This document shows positions 55,273-64,000 of a stretch of 64,000 nucleotides of DNA, one piece after another. The translations under genes and the position numbers were made by a program. Source of the DNA: Cladophialophora immunda (taxonomy: Eukaryota; Ascomycota; Eurotiomycetes; Chaetothyriales; Herpotrichiellaceae); contig NW_015622546.1 in assembly GCF_000835495.1 (NCBI RefSeq), positions 3,652,955-3,716,954 on the forward strand, written 5' to 3'. Each line of letters starts with the position of its first letter. Position 1 is the stretch's first letter. A model generated the notes under the pieces. It saw only the letters and a list, made by a program, of their open reading frames with translations. It had not been told where the DNA came from and did not search any database.

Positions 55273-55717
55273 ATCAAGAAGCTGAATGTGAGAATTTCTG
55301 GTGTGATCAGCGAGAGGGGGCAGGGGGCTTCTGGCCTGAGAACGGAGCAATGCTTGTGTCGTGAAATCTGAAGCAAGAATGAGAGGGCCGAGGCATCGAT
55401 GGGATAGTAGCCGAAGTAGCCATGGAGTGAGCTCTTTCAGTTCCATCATGTCAAAATATGCCTTGGACACCGCACGTCAATAAATCTCGCCTTTTATGGA
55501 TGGCAACTATACGTCTCCTCCGATTCGTAAGTTGACTGCCTCGGTAAGTCGGAGCTCCGGTGAGAAAATCGAACAGTGACCTTGGTTCACCAGGGCCCTC
55601 GCCGTATAGCTTTGTCCTTCAGCCTCGTCATTTTAACAGTCATTCATTTAACAAGGAGCCGACGCATTCGCTCGATCTTCAAAATGAGATTGACTCATCA
55701 CAAGACCTGCGACGACA
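55273..55717. promoter_or_regulatory. Esterase promoter with CCTCGG elements and CGG palindrome
   Basis: Contains CCGAGG (CCTCGG on the minus strand) at 55388-55393, CCTCGG at 55539-55544 and the perfect 10-bp palindrome CGGAGCTCCG at 55550-55559. The last has the inverted CGG triplets favoured by zinc-cluster factors. Confidence 0.5.
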
Positions 55718-57515
55718 ATGGCTACTACTCTTCCCAAGAGCAATGGAATCGAGAATGATGAAGCACAAACTTCGGAGGCCAGCAACCCGCGAAATGTACG
55801 GATCAAGGTTCAGATACAGAATTTGGGGATCGCTGGCTTCATCTCGTCCTCCACAGGGGTAGCCAACTTTTTGAACATCCCCTACGCGCGCATTCCAGCA
55901 CGTTTCCGTCAGGCGAAACTCATAGATCCTCGCGAGGAGATTGGGATCATTGACGCCACAAAATATGGCCCTTGTTGCCCGCAGCCATTGGATGCACTGC
56001 ACTTCAAGACCAGCCATCTTTACAATGAAATGATCAATATTGGGCATTCTGCAGAATTTTCATGCCTAAATCTCAACATTTATGCTCCACCAGATGCTAT
56101 ATCGTCTGACAAGAAGCTACCGGTTCTGGTCTGGATTCATGGTGGCGGCTGGACATACGGTGACGGTGGCTGCGAATACGGTGAGTAACAGATATCGAGC
56201 CTTCTTAAGACCTTTTCTTAATCCTCCATAGACGGAAATTATATTGTCCAACATTCTATTACCATTGGAAAGCCTGTCATCTTCGTCACTTTCAATTATC
56301 GCTTGGGTTACTATGGTTTTCTGTCTTCGAAGGAGATCAAAGATGAGGCTTGTCGACATGGAGATGCCGGATTTGCAAATCTCGGTTTCCACGACCAACG
56401 ACTTGCGCTGCAATGGGTGAGTACTGCGGTCATGCCCTTTGTTTTCTTGCTGGTGACCTTGCCAACACATCCCACAGGTGCAGAAGAATATCTGCCTTTT
56501 TGGAGGAGACGGGTCGGCAATCACAGCATCCGGCGAGTCAGCCGGAGCGTTCGCCTTGTTGGCTCATCTCCGTTCCAACTTTCCAGCCTTTCAACGAGCC
56601 TTCATCTTGTCTGCTCCCCTGAGGCAACTTGTCGGAGAGTCTGTTGCTCAAGCCAACTTTGACCAGCTTGTCTCCAAGACAGGATTAGCTGTCGACGCCC
56701 CAGCAAGTGTCAAGCTGGATGCAATCAGAAGCTTGACCGCAACTGAGATGGCAAATGAGCTCAAAGGTGAGTATGCTTCGCCGATATGGGATCCTGAATG
56801 GTTTCCCGACCAAAGTGCACAATCTATCTTGGCAGATGCCGCACCGCTTCCACCCTGGATCAAAGGGGTCGTCATCGGCTACGCGAAAGAGGAGACTGCC
56901 CTATTCTGTTCGCACTTGAACAACTTATCGTGTGCCGAGCGTCTCGAAATCTTGAAGAAGTCGTTTGGCCCAGGTGAACTCTTGGACGGGATTATGGCGG
57001 CCTACGGGATCACAGATGGCGACAGTAGTGACGCGACGATGGAAAAAACATTGGATGCCATCCTCCAAACGTCAAGCTATGGCGTGTTTGGCTTCGTAGC
57101 CTCCCAACTCTCAAACCACACCGAGATCCCTGTCTCGCTATATACGTTCGAGCAAACAGATACATTCGAGGAAAGCGGATTTCTCAAAGGCCGATCCTAC
57201 CATTCACTTGGAAATCCTATGCTCTTCCGCCTTCCCACCGTCAATGGACCTGAAGACAGAACTGACATGAAGCGGACATCAAACGCCCTGTGCGAAGCCG
57301 CCATCACCCTCACGTACGGAGAGCAGCCGTGGGAGCCATTCGCACAAAATCAGAACCTTATGGTTTTTGACGGTGAGAAAACAGGTCTTGTGCCCTTCGT
57401 GGACAAAAAGCTGCCGTGGATGGATTTGGTCTTGCCGAACCTGCAGAAATTTATGGAAGGGTGTGCGGATCTAGTCCTTCGTGGCTTGACAGCATCACAA
57501 GCTCCGAGTATTTGA
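55718..57515 (+). CDS. Type B carboxylesterase
   Basis: Exons 55718-56180, 56232-56416 and 56478-57515 give 561 residues. Alpha/beta-hydrolase features: VANFLNIPYARIPARF, oxyanion-hole HGGGW, FNYRLGYYGF, and the nucleophile elbow SGESAGAF with S237. A late His candidate is in GRSYHSLGNPM. No signal peptide is visible, so the enzyme is probably intracellular, which suits hydrolysis of an imported ester or a CoA/peroxisomal role rather than secretion. The substrate is unknown. Its place between the thiolase and MFE-2 genes, and CCTCGG elements in its promoter, link it to the same programme. Confidence 0.87.
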
Positions 57516-57910
57516 TTAAGCTAGCCGCGGTCGACAGGAGGCGAAATGACCATCCAGCAAAAATGAATGAATCACCGTCCTTATCCATCAGATGGGCTAC
57601 GACGGCTTTCCAAATTGTGGCCCCTTTGCCGGTTTTGTGATGCTCTTGTCTCTCCTCAGCAGTAACTCTTTGTATTACTATGTCATAACGATATTTTGTC
57701 AGGCCCAACACGCTTTTCTTTGTTTCAAGGAAATCCAGCAGATCATAGCCAGTGGGAACTTAGGAGAACACCATGGGTGCACTGACTCCAACGGCCCAGC
57801 CACCAATCAGAATACTTCAGCGGTAATAAGCCACGAACTCAAATCTCCATGAGGCTGGCCTCTAGCCTTGCGGCACGAGAATGCCGTCTCCACTTCCAAT
57901 CAGGGAAACC
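57516..57910. other. Convergent intergenic region
   Basis: About 0.4 kb between the esterase and MFS gene ends. No gene or repeat is supported. Confidence 0.5.
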
Positions 57911-59682
57911 TCAGGCTGCCTCCTCTATGGTCTCGACGGTTGATTTGCTTTCCTTTTCTTGCAATCTCTCAATCTCTGCTTGCATAGAATGGCCCTGTAC
58001 TGTCCTAGTAATTACGTAGGACTTGAATTTCCAGGCTGGAGTTCCCTGTTCTAGCGTTAGCAAGATGAAGACTCGTATAGAATTAAGACGTCCATTCATA
58101 AACATTTCATCAATCTCCTCCAGCGTGCGATCTTTCGTCTCGGGTATGAAGAAGATGGACCAAAGCAGCACCACAACCTGAGTCCCTCCAAAAATGAACC
58201 CGACCTTGGCGCCCATGTTTGCGTAGACGGGGCTTAGAAGGTATGGGATTCCGCAGATAATCAAGGTGTCGCAGAGCCAGCCAGCACATGTGGCAAGACC
58301 GATGGTTTTGGATCGCAATTTGTTGGAGGGGATTTCGCCCAGTAACACTTGGGAGACCGCTCCCCATGTGGCTCCATAGGTGAAGATAAATATCGAGACG
58401 AAAGCACAAAGGCACTTAGATGCAGCAGTACTTCCAGGTAGAGCGACCGCCACAATAGCAAAAATGAACATACAAGTACCCTGAGATGCTGCCCCGACAA
58501 TCAAGATGGGCCGGCGCCCGAACCAACGGACGAGGAAAAAGGCTGAGATGGATCCAGCAATTCCACAAACCCCGGTGATGACGGTGATTAGAAATGCATG
58601 CGTCACCCCAGAGAGCTGGAAAAAGAACGTTCCGTACCTGTGATGTTGAGTCAGCCTCGTCAGAATCATTCACCATGGATGGGCTGACGCTGCAACGAAA
58701 GCAATTCCAGAGAACTCTTGGCACACGGTCGACACGACAGTCAGTGTCGTTCTTCGCAGGTCTGTTCCTCGGAAGCAGTCTGCCCAAGTACTCGCACCTT
58801 CCAGCTCTCTTTCGATTTCTACCATGGCTATGATGTCCGCCACTTCAGCCCGGATCTCTTCCTCAGGATATGTTGGACCTCTAATACGACGCATGGATTC
58901 CAAGGCTTTCTCTGGCAGACCTCGAGCAGCGTACCAACCTGCACCAGTTTAGCTCAGCTCGGAAGAAAGGCGGGATGGTTGAACCTACGAGGCGTCTCAG
59001 GCAAGAAATAGAGCCCAACCAACAGGAGCAATGAAGGAATAAATTCGGTCATGAGGGGTGCTCGGTAAGCCCACCGAGTCTTCAAGTTATGTGAGCCCTC
59101 ATTGACGCATTGGCCAACGAACTGAGACACATTGACAATACCCTGATAGAGTACTATAATCATCCCTCGCAGGCTGGCTGGAGTAGTCTCTGCCCAGTAT
59201 GGGATGACAAAGTTGGCCGCAAAGCCAACTGCGAGGCCTCCAATGATTCTGCCAGCCAGAAGGCCTGCCCAAGTAGTGGTGGCGATCTGGACAATTCCAG
59301 TAAGGAAAGAAAAGATCGTAACAAAGAAGAGGCCACGATGGCGGCCGAAGCGTGTTCCAATATATCCAGAGATGGCGGCAGTAACTGCAGCTGCACCCAG
59401 TGTAGAACCATTCAGGGTAGTCTGCTGCGCCGCGGATAAGACACGTCTCCCGGTGATGGGATCGTACTCTTCACCATAGACTTCGTTGAATCTTGAAAAA
59501 CATCACGTTAGCGGACGAGGACGAAGGGATTGCAGGGGCTGTGAACGTGCGTACACTGGCATTGCCAGAAAGCCTGACGTCTCGCCCGAGCCCAGGCCAA
59601 AGCCCATAGCAGCCAGGCCCACGATAAGACAGTAACCAATAACGCGCTTGTTGCTCCGTGTATATTCTCCTTGGGTCGCCAT
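57911..59682 (-). CDS. MFS transporter, sugar-porter family
   Basis: Exons 59682-59555, 59491-58989, 58938-58689 and 58637-57911 (minus strand) give 535 residues with about 12 membrane segments. Sugar-porter signatures: SGYIGTRFGRHRGL after TM2, AGRIIGGLAVGFAANFVIPYW, PETPR-WYAARGLPEKA at the centre (spliced) and PETKDRTLEEIDEMF at the end. The joins AMPV-FNEVYGEEYD and VAA-YGTFFFQL are exact. Sugar-porter members carry hexoses, quinate, glycerol and other small polar compounds into the cell; here the context of an esterase and beta-oxidation genes suggests a polar ester or glycoside. It shares a 347-bp divergent promoter with MFE-2. Confidence 0.88.
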
Positions 59683-60029
59683 GGCGATGAGAAACACTCG
59701 AAAACTCCAATGTTGCCTTTGAGACTGGAACAACAGCTGCCGTCTGAGAGACAAAGTAATCGAGATTCGGTTAATTTCATCATGTTATACCTCGGCGTGC
59801 TCGACAAGAAGATGTTCAATTTACTGAAGCGTCGGTGTTCAATTTACTGAAACGTCGGTGTTCAATTTACTGAAGTGTCGTCTCCCGGCAACTATCCTTC
59901 GGCACCTCGGCCTTGTAGACATCACATCTCATTTTCAATCCTCTCTGCCATCATGAAAAGACCATCCTACTTCAAGTGGCTAAGTAATTACTCCGAATGT
60001 TCTCTTTCACTTCGTGAACCAGGAAAAAT
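59683..60029. promoter_or_regulatory. Shared divergent promoter of the MFS and MFE-2 genes
   Basis: The 347-bp region contains CCTCGG at 59790-59795 and 59905-59910 and three tandem 23-bp repeats at 59813-59881. Both genes therefore probably respond to the same signal. Confidence 0.6.
59813..59881 (+). repeat. Three tandem 23-bp promoter repeats
   Basis: Copies at 59813-59835, 59836-59858 and 59859-59881 share tgttcaatttactgaa then a variable pair then gtcg. Each has the dyad TTCA-N6-TGAA. Two positions vary between copies (gc, ac, gt) while the dyad is unchanged, as expected of a repeated binding site. Confidence 0.85.
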
Positions 60030-62879
60030 ATGTCGCAAACTTTGAGGTTTGACGGCAAGACTGTCGTCGTCACCGGAGCTGGAGCTGGTATTGGTAAAGC
60101 GTACGCACAGTTCTTCGCCTCCAGGGGCGCAAACGTCGTGGTCAATGATCTGGGCGGTTCTATCCATGGCGAGGGTGCCGGTACAAAGGTTCTGATACTT
60201 TGCGTACTATATGAAGAGAAGATGCTGATCTGCATTCAAAGGCTGCTGATATTGTGGTGGCAGAGATCGAAGCTGCCGGCGGAAGAGCTGTCGCAAACTA
60301 CGACAGCGTTGTCAACGGTGACAAGATTATCCAGACGGCAATCAATTCCTTTGGTCGCATCGATGTTCTGATTAACAACGCTGGCATCCTCCGCGATATC
60401 AGCTTCAAGAACATGACGGACACCGACTGGGATCTCATTACCGATGTCCATATAACTGGTCCTTACAAAACTACGAGGGCAGCATGGCCTTATTTCAGGA
60501 AACAAAAATTTGGCCGTGTGATCAATACTTCGTCTTCTGCAGGCTTGTTCGGCAACTTCGGCCAATGCAACTATTCAGCTGCGAAACTGTCCCAAGTGGC
60601 CTTTACGGAGACACTGGCAAAGGAAGGAGCAAAATACAATATACTCAGCAACGTTATCGCTCCAATGGCTGCAAGCCGGTTGACTGCGACTGTGCTCCCT
60701 CCTGAAATTCTGGCACAAATGAAGCCCGAGTGGATTGTCCCTCTGGTTGCAGTTCTAGCGCACCCCTCCAACCAAGAGAATGGTTCCATTTTCGAAGTCG
60801 GCAGTGGACGCATCACAAAGCTGCGGTGGGAACGCTCAGACGGGTTGCTCCTTAAGCCCGATCATACCTATACCCCTGGTGCTATTCTGAAAGGGTGGTC
60901 AAAGATCAATGACTTTTCGACGGCCGAACATCCCAACGGACCTACGGATATGGTGAAAAGGCTGAAACAGTCTCTCAAGATCAACAGAAATGAACTCGGT
61001 CCAGACGTTCGATTTGATGACAAGGTTGTTCTCGTTACTGGTGGAGGAGCTGGGTGAGTAGATTAAGTCAGAAACCTCGATTCATTTGCTAATCCTCGAG
61101 TACAGTCTCGGTCGTGCATATGCTTTGGCGTTTGCGGGGCTTGGTGCAAAGGTTGTTGTAAATGATCTCGTCAATCCATATGCTGTCGTGAATGAGATCA
61201 AAGCCTTGAGGAACGGAAGTCAGGCCGTGGCCAACAATGCTTCGGTTGAAGATGGCGATGCTGTTGTCAGAACAGCAATCGACACCTGGGGGAGAATCGA
61301 CATCCTCATCAACAATGCAGGAATTCTCAGAGACAAGGCCTTCGCAAATATGACCGATGACCTCTGGCATCCCATCCTCAATGTGCACCTCCGGGGTACG
61401 TACAAAGTGACAAAGGCAGCTTACCCCTATATGGTCAAGCAGAAATATGGCCGAATCGTCAATACGACGAGTACAACTGGTATTTATGGCAATTTTGGCC
61501 AGTCAAACTATGCAGCAGCGGTAAGTGCTTACTCTCGTCCTCGATTGCTCTTCCTTTCTGATATAAAGTAGAAAGGAGGGATTCTTGGATTCTCTCAAGC
61601 TTTGGCGTTGGAGGGCAAAAAGTACAACATTATCGTCAATACTATTGCGCCAAATGCCGGGACTCAACTTACCCGAACAGTCATGCCAGAGGAACTTGTT
61701 CAAGCATTCAAACCCGAATATGTAGCCCCTTTGGTACTTCTCCTCAGCTCCGACAAAGTACCGTCTCCAGCAACGGGTCTACTCTTCGAAGTTGGAAGTG
61801 GCTGGCAAGCCCGGACAAGATGGCAGCGAACTGGCGGCCACCAATTTCCAGTCGAAGTCGAGCTCACTCCGGAAGCTGTTCTTGAGCAATGGGCCAAAAT
61901 CCTTGATTTCGACGACGGGCGTGCCGACTATCCTACAAGCATTGCAGAGGCCGGGAATCCCGCCAACATTCAAAAGCCCCCGGCTAAGGGCAAGAAACAT
62001 TATCTAGCAGTCATTGAGGCGGCGAAGAAGAGCAAATCTTTCGGCACTCCGTACAGCTGGACCGATAGAGATATCATTCTCTATGCCCTTTCTCTTGGTG
62101 CGAACAGGACACAACTTCCATTGGTGTACGAGAACCACCCTAACTTTCAAGTTTTGCCTACTTTTGGGGTTATTCCCTTCTATGGCGCGAAATCCGAGCA
62201 CACCCTCGACCAACTTGTTCCAAACTTCAGTACAAAGATGATTCTCCATGGCGAACAATATCTGGAGATCCGAAAATTTCCTATTCCCACGGCTGCACAG
62301 GTGGCATCTTATCCGCAGCTATTGGAGGTGGTTGACAAAGGCACTGCTGCCGTTATCATTCAAGGGTATTCGACAAGAGATATCAAAACTGACGAGGAAT
62401 TGTTCTACAACCAATTCACACTATTTGTTCGCGGTTCTGGTGGATTTGGCGGCGTCAGGAACGATATCGATCGAGGCTCTGCCAGTATTGTCTACAAACC
62501 CCCAAACCGCGCCCCTGACGCAGTTGTCGAAGAAAAGACGTCCGAAGATCAAGCCGCCATATATCGCCTTATGGGTGATCGTCTCCCGTTGCACATCGAC
62601 CCTGATTATGCCAGGGCGGGTGGCTTCAAACTCCCAATTCTACACGGCCTCTGCACTTTTGGCTTCGCTGGTAAGCACATTCTGCTGACCTACGGTGAAT
62701 TCAAAAATATCAAAGTCCGGTTTGCTGGCGCCGTGGACCCTGGACAGACTCTCATTACAGAGATGTGGAAGGACGGAAACAACAAAGTAATCTTCCAGAC
62801 CAAAATCAAAGAAACCGGAAAGCTGGCGCTTGCAAACTGTGGAGCTGAGCTACGAGGGACACCTAAGATGAAACTATAG
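60030..62879 (+). CDS. FOX2: MFE-2/FOX2 peroxisomal multifunctional beta-oxidation enzyme
   Basis: Exons 60030-60188, 60242-61053, 61106-61520 and 61572-62879 give 897 residues. Two SDR 3-hydroxyacyl-CoA dehydrogenase domains in tandem: the first (about 5-230) has [20 protein letters not shown] and the catalytic YSAAK; the second (about 315-540) has [20 protein letters not shown] and YAAAK. The C-terminal hydratase-2 (MaoC/hot-dog) domain is at about 600-890. Its active-site motif reads [10 protein letters not shown] (D798, L800, H803), where known enzymes have Asn at the L800 position. The C-terminus is MKL, not a standard PTS1. Together these activities convert trans-2-enoyl-CoA to 3-oxoacyl-CoA. 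It is probably a paralogue dedicated to the cluster rather than the housekeeping enzyme. Confidence 0.92.
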
Positions 62880-63421
62880 TGTCGTACCATATGTCTCCGT
62901 TTGGAGGCGTTTGAATAGGATATATCTTTTCTTATATCAGAAGTGCCATCACTCCCTAGAGAAGAATAGATTGCAATGATTTGGAGAGAAGTCTGAGTGA
63001 CTGCGATATCCATTGACTATCCTAGCTCAGAGAATCTTGAGCAGAGAGCCCGAAAATGCAAGTTAGCCTTGCTGAATCCTCGAGGGAGATTTTGTTGCGA
63101 GACTGCTACGAGACGCCAACACTGGTATCATTCAGTGTACAATCATACAACCCCGTGCGATTCCAAGAAACTCGAAAGACCGGGGACTTACTACCATGCC
63201 TCGGTCGCTCTCCATTTCTGAGGACATGGGCAGCAGCCGAACGGAACCAGTATAGGCTATGTAACTGATTCTCCTTTGGGGCGGGTTGTTGATTTCCAGG
63301 CCTCGGCTGCACGTCTGGAGATAATGGCTGAGGCAGTCTTCCATGCTGATCTACTCCTTCATGCCTCTCCACCTCCTGAGTGTCCGCCGTTCACAAGACC
63401 TGTCCAGTTGCCAAGAGCAAA
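62880..63421. promoter_or_regulatory. Promoter of the acyl-CoA synthetase with CCTCGG elements
   Basis: CCTCGG at 63199-63204 and 63301-63306, about 220 and 115 bp upstream of the ATG. No gene is supported in this 0.54-kb stretch. Confidence 0.5.
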
Positions 63422-64000
63422 ATGGCCGCCGGTAAGCCGTCCAGCCATCCCAGAAAGCATGGCTAACAACCTTCTCACACAGCCCTCACGTTCATCTCAT
63501 CCATCTCACCGGCTAAAGCTCTCGCTGTTCCAGCAGTACTGTCAGGGTTGGCTTATCTCAATGCTCGATGGAGACTTCCCGTTGATGTGCACATGTTTCG
63601 AAGCGTATTCCAGGCTCAGGCTGCCTTCAACAAACGTGAGAAAGCCGTTCGAATCAATTCATTCTACGTGCTTGAAGAACACGCCCACAATTCAAGAATC
63701 AAAGATCAACCGTTTATTATATACCAAGGACGGCAATGGACTTTCAAAGAGACTTACGACATAGTCCTTCGATACGCCGGGTGCCTCCATTTACGGCACT
63801 CCATTCAGCCGGGCGAGATTGTCGCTTTGGACATGATCAATTCTCCTCACCTTTTGTTCCTGACTCTAGCAGTCTGGTCCGTAGGTGCATTACCAGCTTT
63901 CGTCAACTACAATCTGAGTGGAGATGCCTTCATTCATAGCGTTCGCGTCTCGACAGCGCGGTTATTGATCATTGACCCTGAAGTCGCGGCCAGAGTCCTG
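63422..64000 (+). CDS. FATP/Fat1-type acyl-CoA synthetase, 5' part only
   Basis: Exons 63422-63431 and 63483 to the window end give the first 176 residues; the gene continues beyond 64000. The first exon encodes three residues and one base. The sequence has an N-terminal hydrophobic stretch (about 10-25), then FIIYQGRQWTFKETYDIVLR, GEIVALDMINSPHLLFLTLA and SVGALPAFVNYNLSGDAF, the N-terminal pattern of the FATP/very-long-chain acyl-CoA synthetase family. The AMP-binding signature lies beyond the window, so catalysis cannot be checked. Such enzymes import and activate long, branched or bile-acid-like acids to CoA esters at peroxisomes. It would supply substrate to the MFE-2 and thiolase nearby. 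Confidence 0.85.

Noticed and set aside
1..64000. Transposons, CRISPR arrays, rRNA genes
   Set aside because: No transposase or reverse-transcriptase motif, terminal repeats, regularly spaced direct repeats of array type or rRNA-like blocks were seen; CRISPR is not expected in a eukaryote.

Overview
The window is nuclear DNA of a filamentous ascomycete (Pezizomycotina). Nearly every gene is interrupted by 44-120 nt introns with GTRNGT-like donors and CTRAY-like branch sites, genes lie monocistronically on both strands, and the content is typically fungal: Zn2Cys6 regulator, Yap-type bZIP, pisatin-demethylase-like and CYP504-like P450s, a CAP59/CMT1-type GT69 enzyme, TPO-like and sugar-porter MFS transporters, and a FOX2-type multifunctional beta-oxidation enzyme. 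The gene set and compact intron style would suit Eurotiomycetes, perhaps black yeasts (Chaetothyriales), but I cannot fix the species from sequence alone. Gene models below were built by hand by joining exons so that phase, splice sites and family motifs agree.

Left part (1-43 kb): mostly ordinary, scattered genes. In order: Yap-type bZIP factor with a probable GC-AG intron; Stm1 ribosome-associated protein; pisatin-demethylase-like P450; Frm2/Hbn1-like nitroreductase; DOMON-cytochrome b561 protein; FIT2/Scs3-like lipid droplet protein; Bcs1-like AAA ATPase; Dfg10-type polyprenal reductase; Hos4-like ankyrin protein (Set3 complex); ribosomal protein eS12; SLC35F-type transporter; membrane acyltransferase (acyltransferase_3); NAD-dependent epimerase/reductase whose intron is a degenerate minisatellite; Ctr copper transporter; a large uncharacterised membrane protein; CMT1-like mannosyltransferase; prolyl-4-hydroxylase-like dioxygenase.

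Middle part (43.7-52.2 kb): a possible small accessory cluster: 5-formyl-THF cyclo-ligase-like protein, Zn2Cys6 regulator, TPO-like MFS transporter and a CYP504-like P450. The transporter and P450 are divergently transcribed from a shared 776-bp region that carries a CCGTGA-N6-TCACGG dyad, the type of site bound by binuclear zinc-cluster regulators.

Right part (53.7 kb to the window end): a compact peroxisome-type module: SCP2/SCPx-like thiolase, type B carboxylesterase, sugar-porter-like MFS transporter, MFE-2/FOX2 multifunctional enzyme and an FATP/Fat1-type acyl-CoA synthetase running off the right edge. Together they could take up and hydrolyse an ester, activate the acid to its CoA ester and shorten it by beta-oxidation. 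All four upstream regions of this module contain CCTCGG, the element known for FarA/FarB fatty-acid regulators in Aspergillus, and the MFS/MFE-2 divergent promoter carries three tandem 23-bp repeats. The MFE-2 hydratase active-site motif is altered. This module is the best candidate for an undescribed system here; its substrate is unknown and the first-step oxidase is not in the window.
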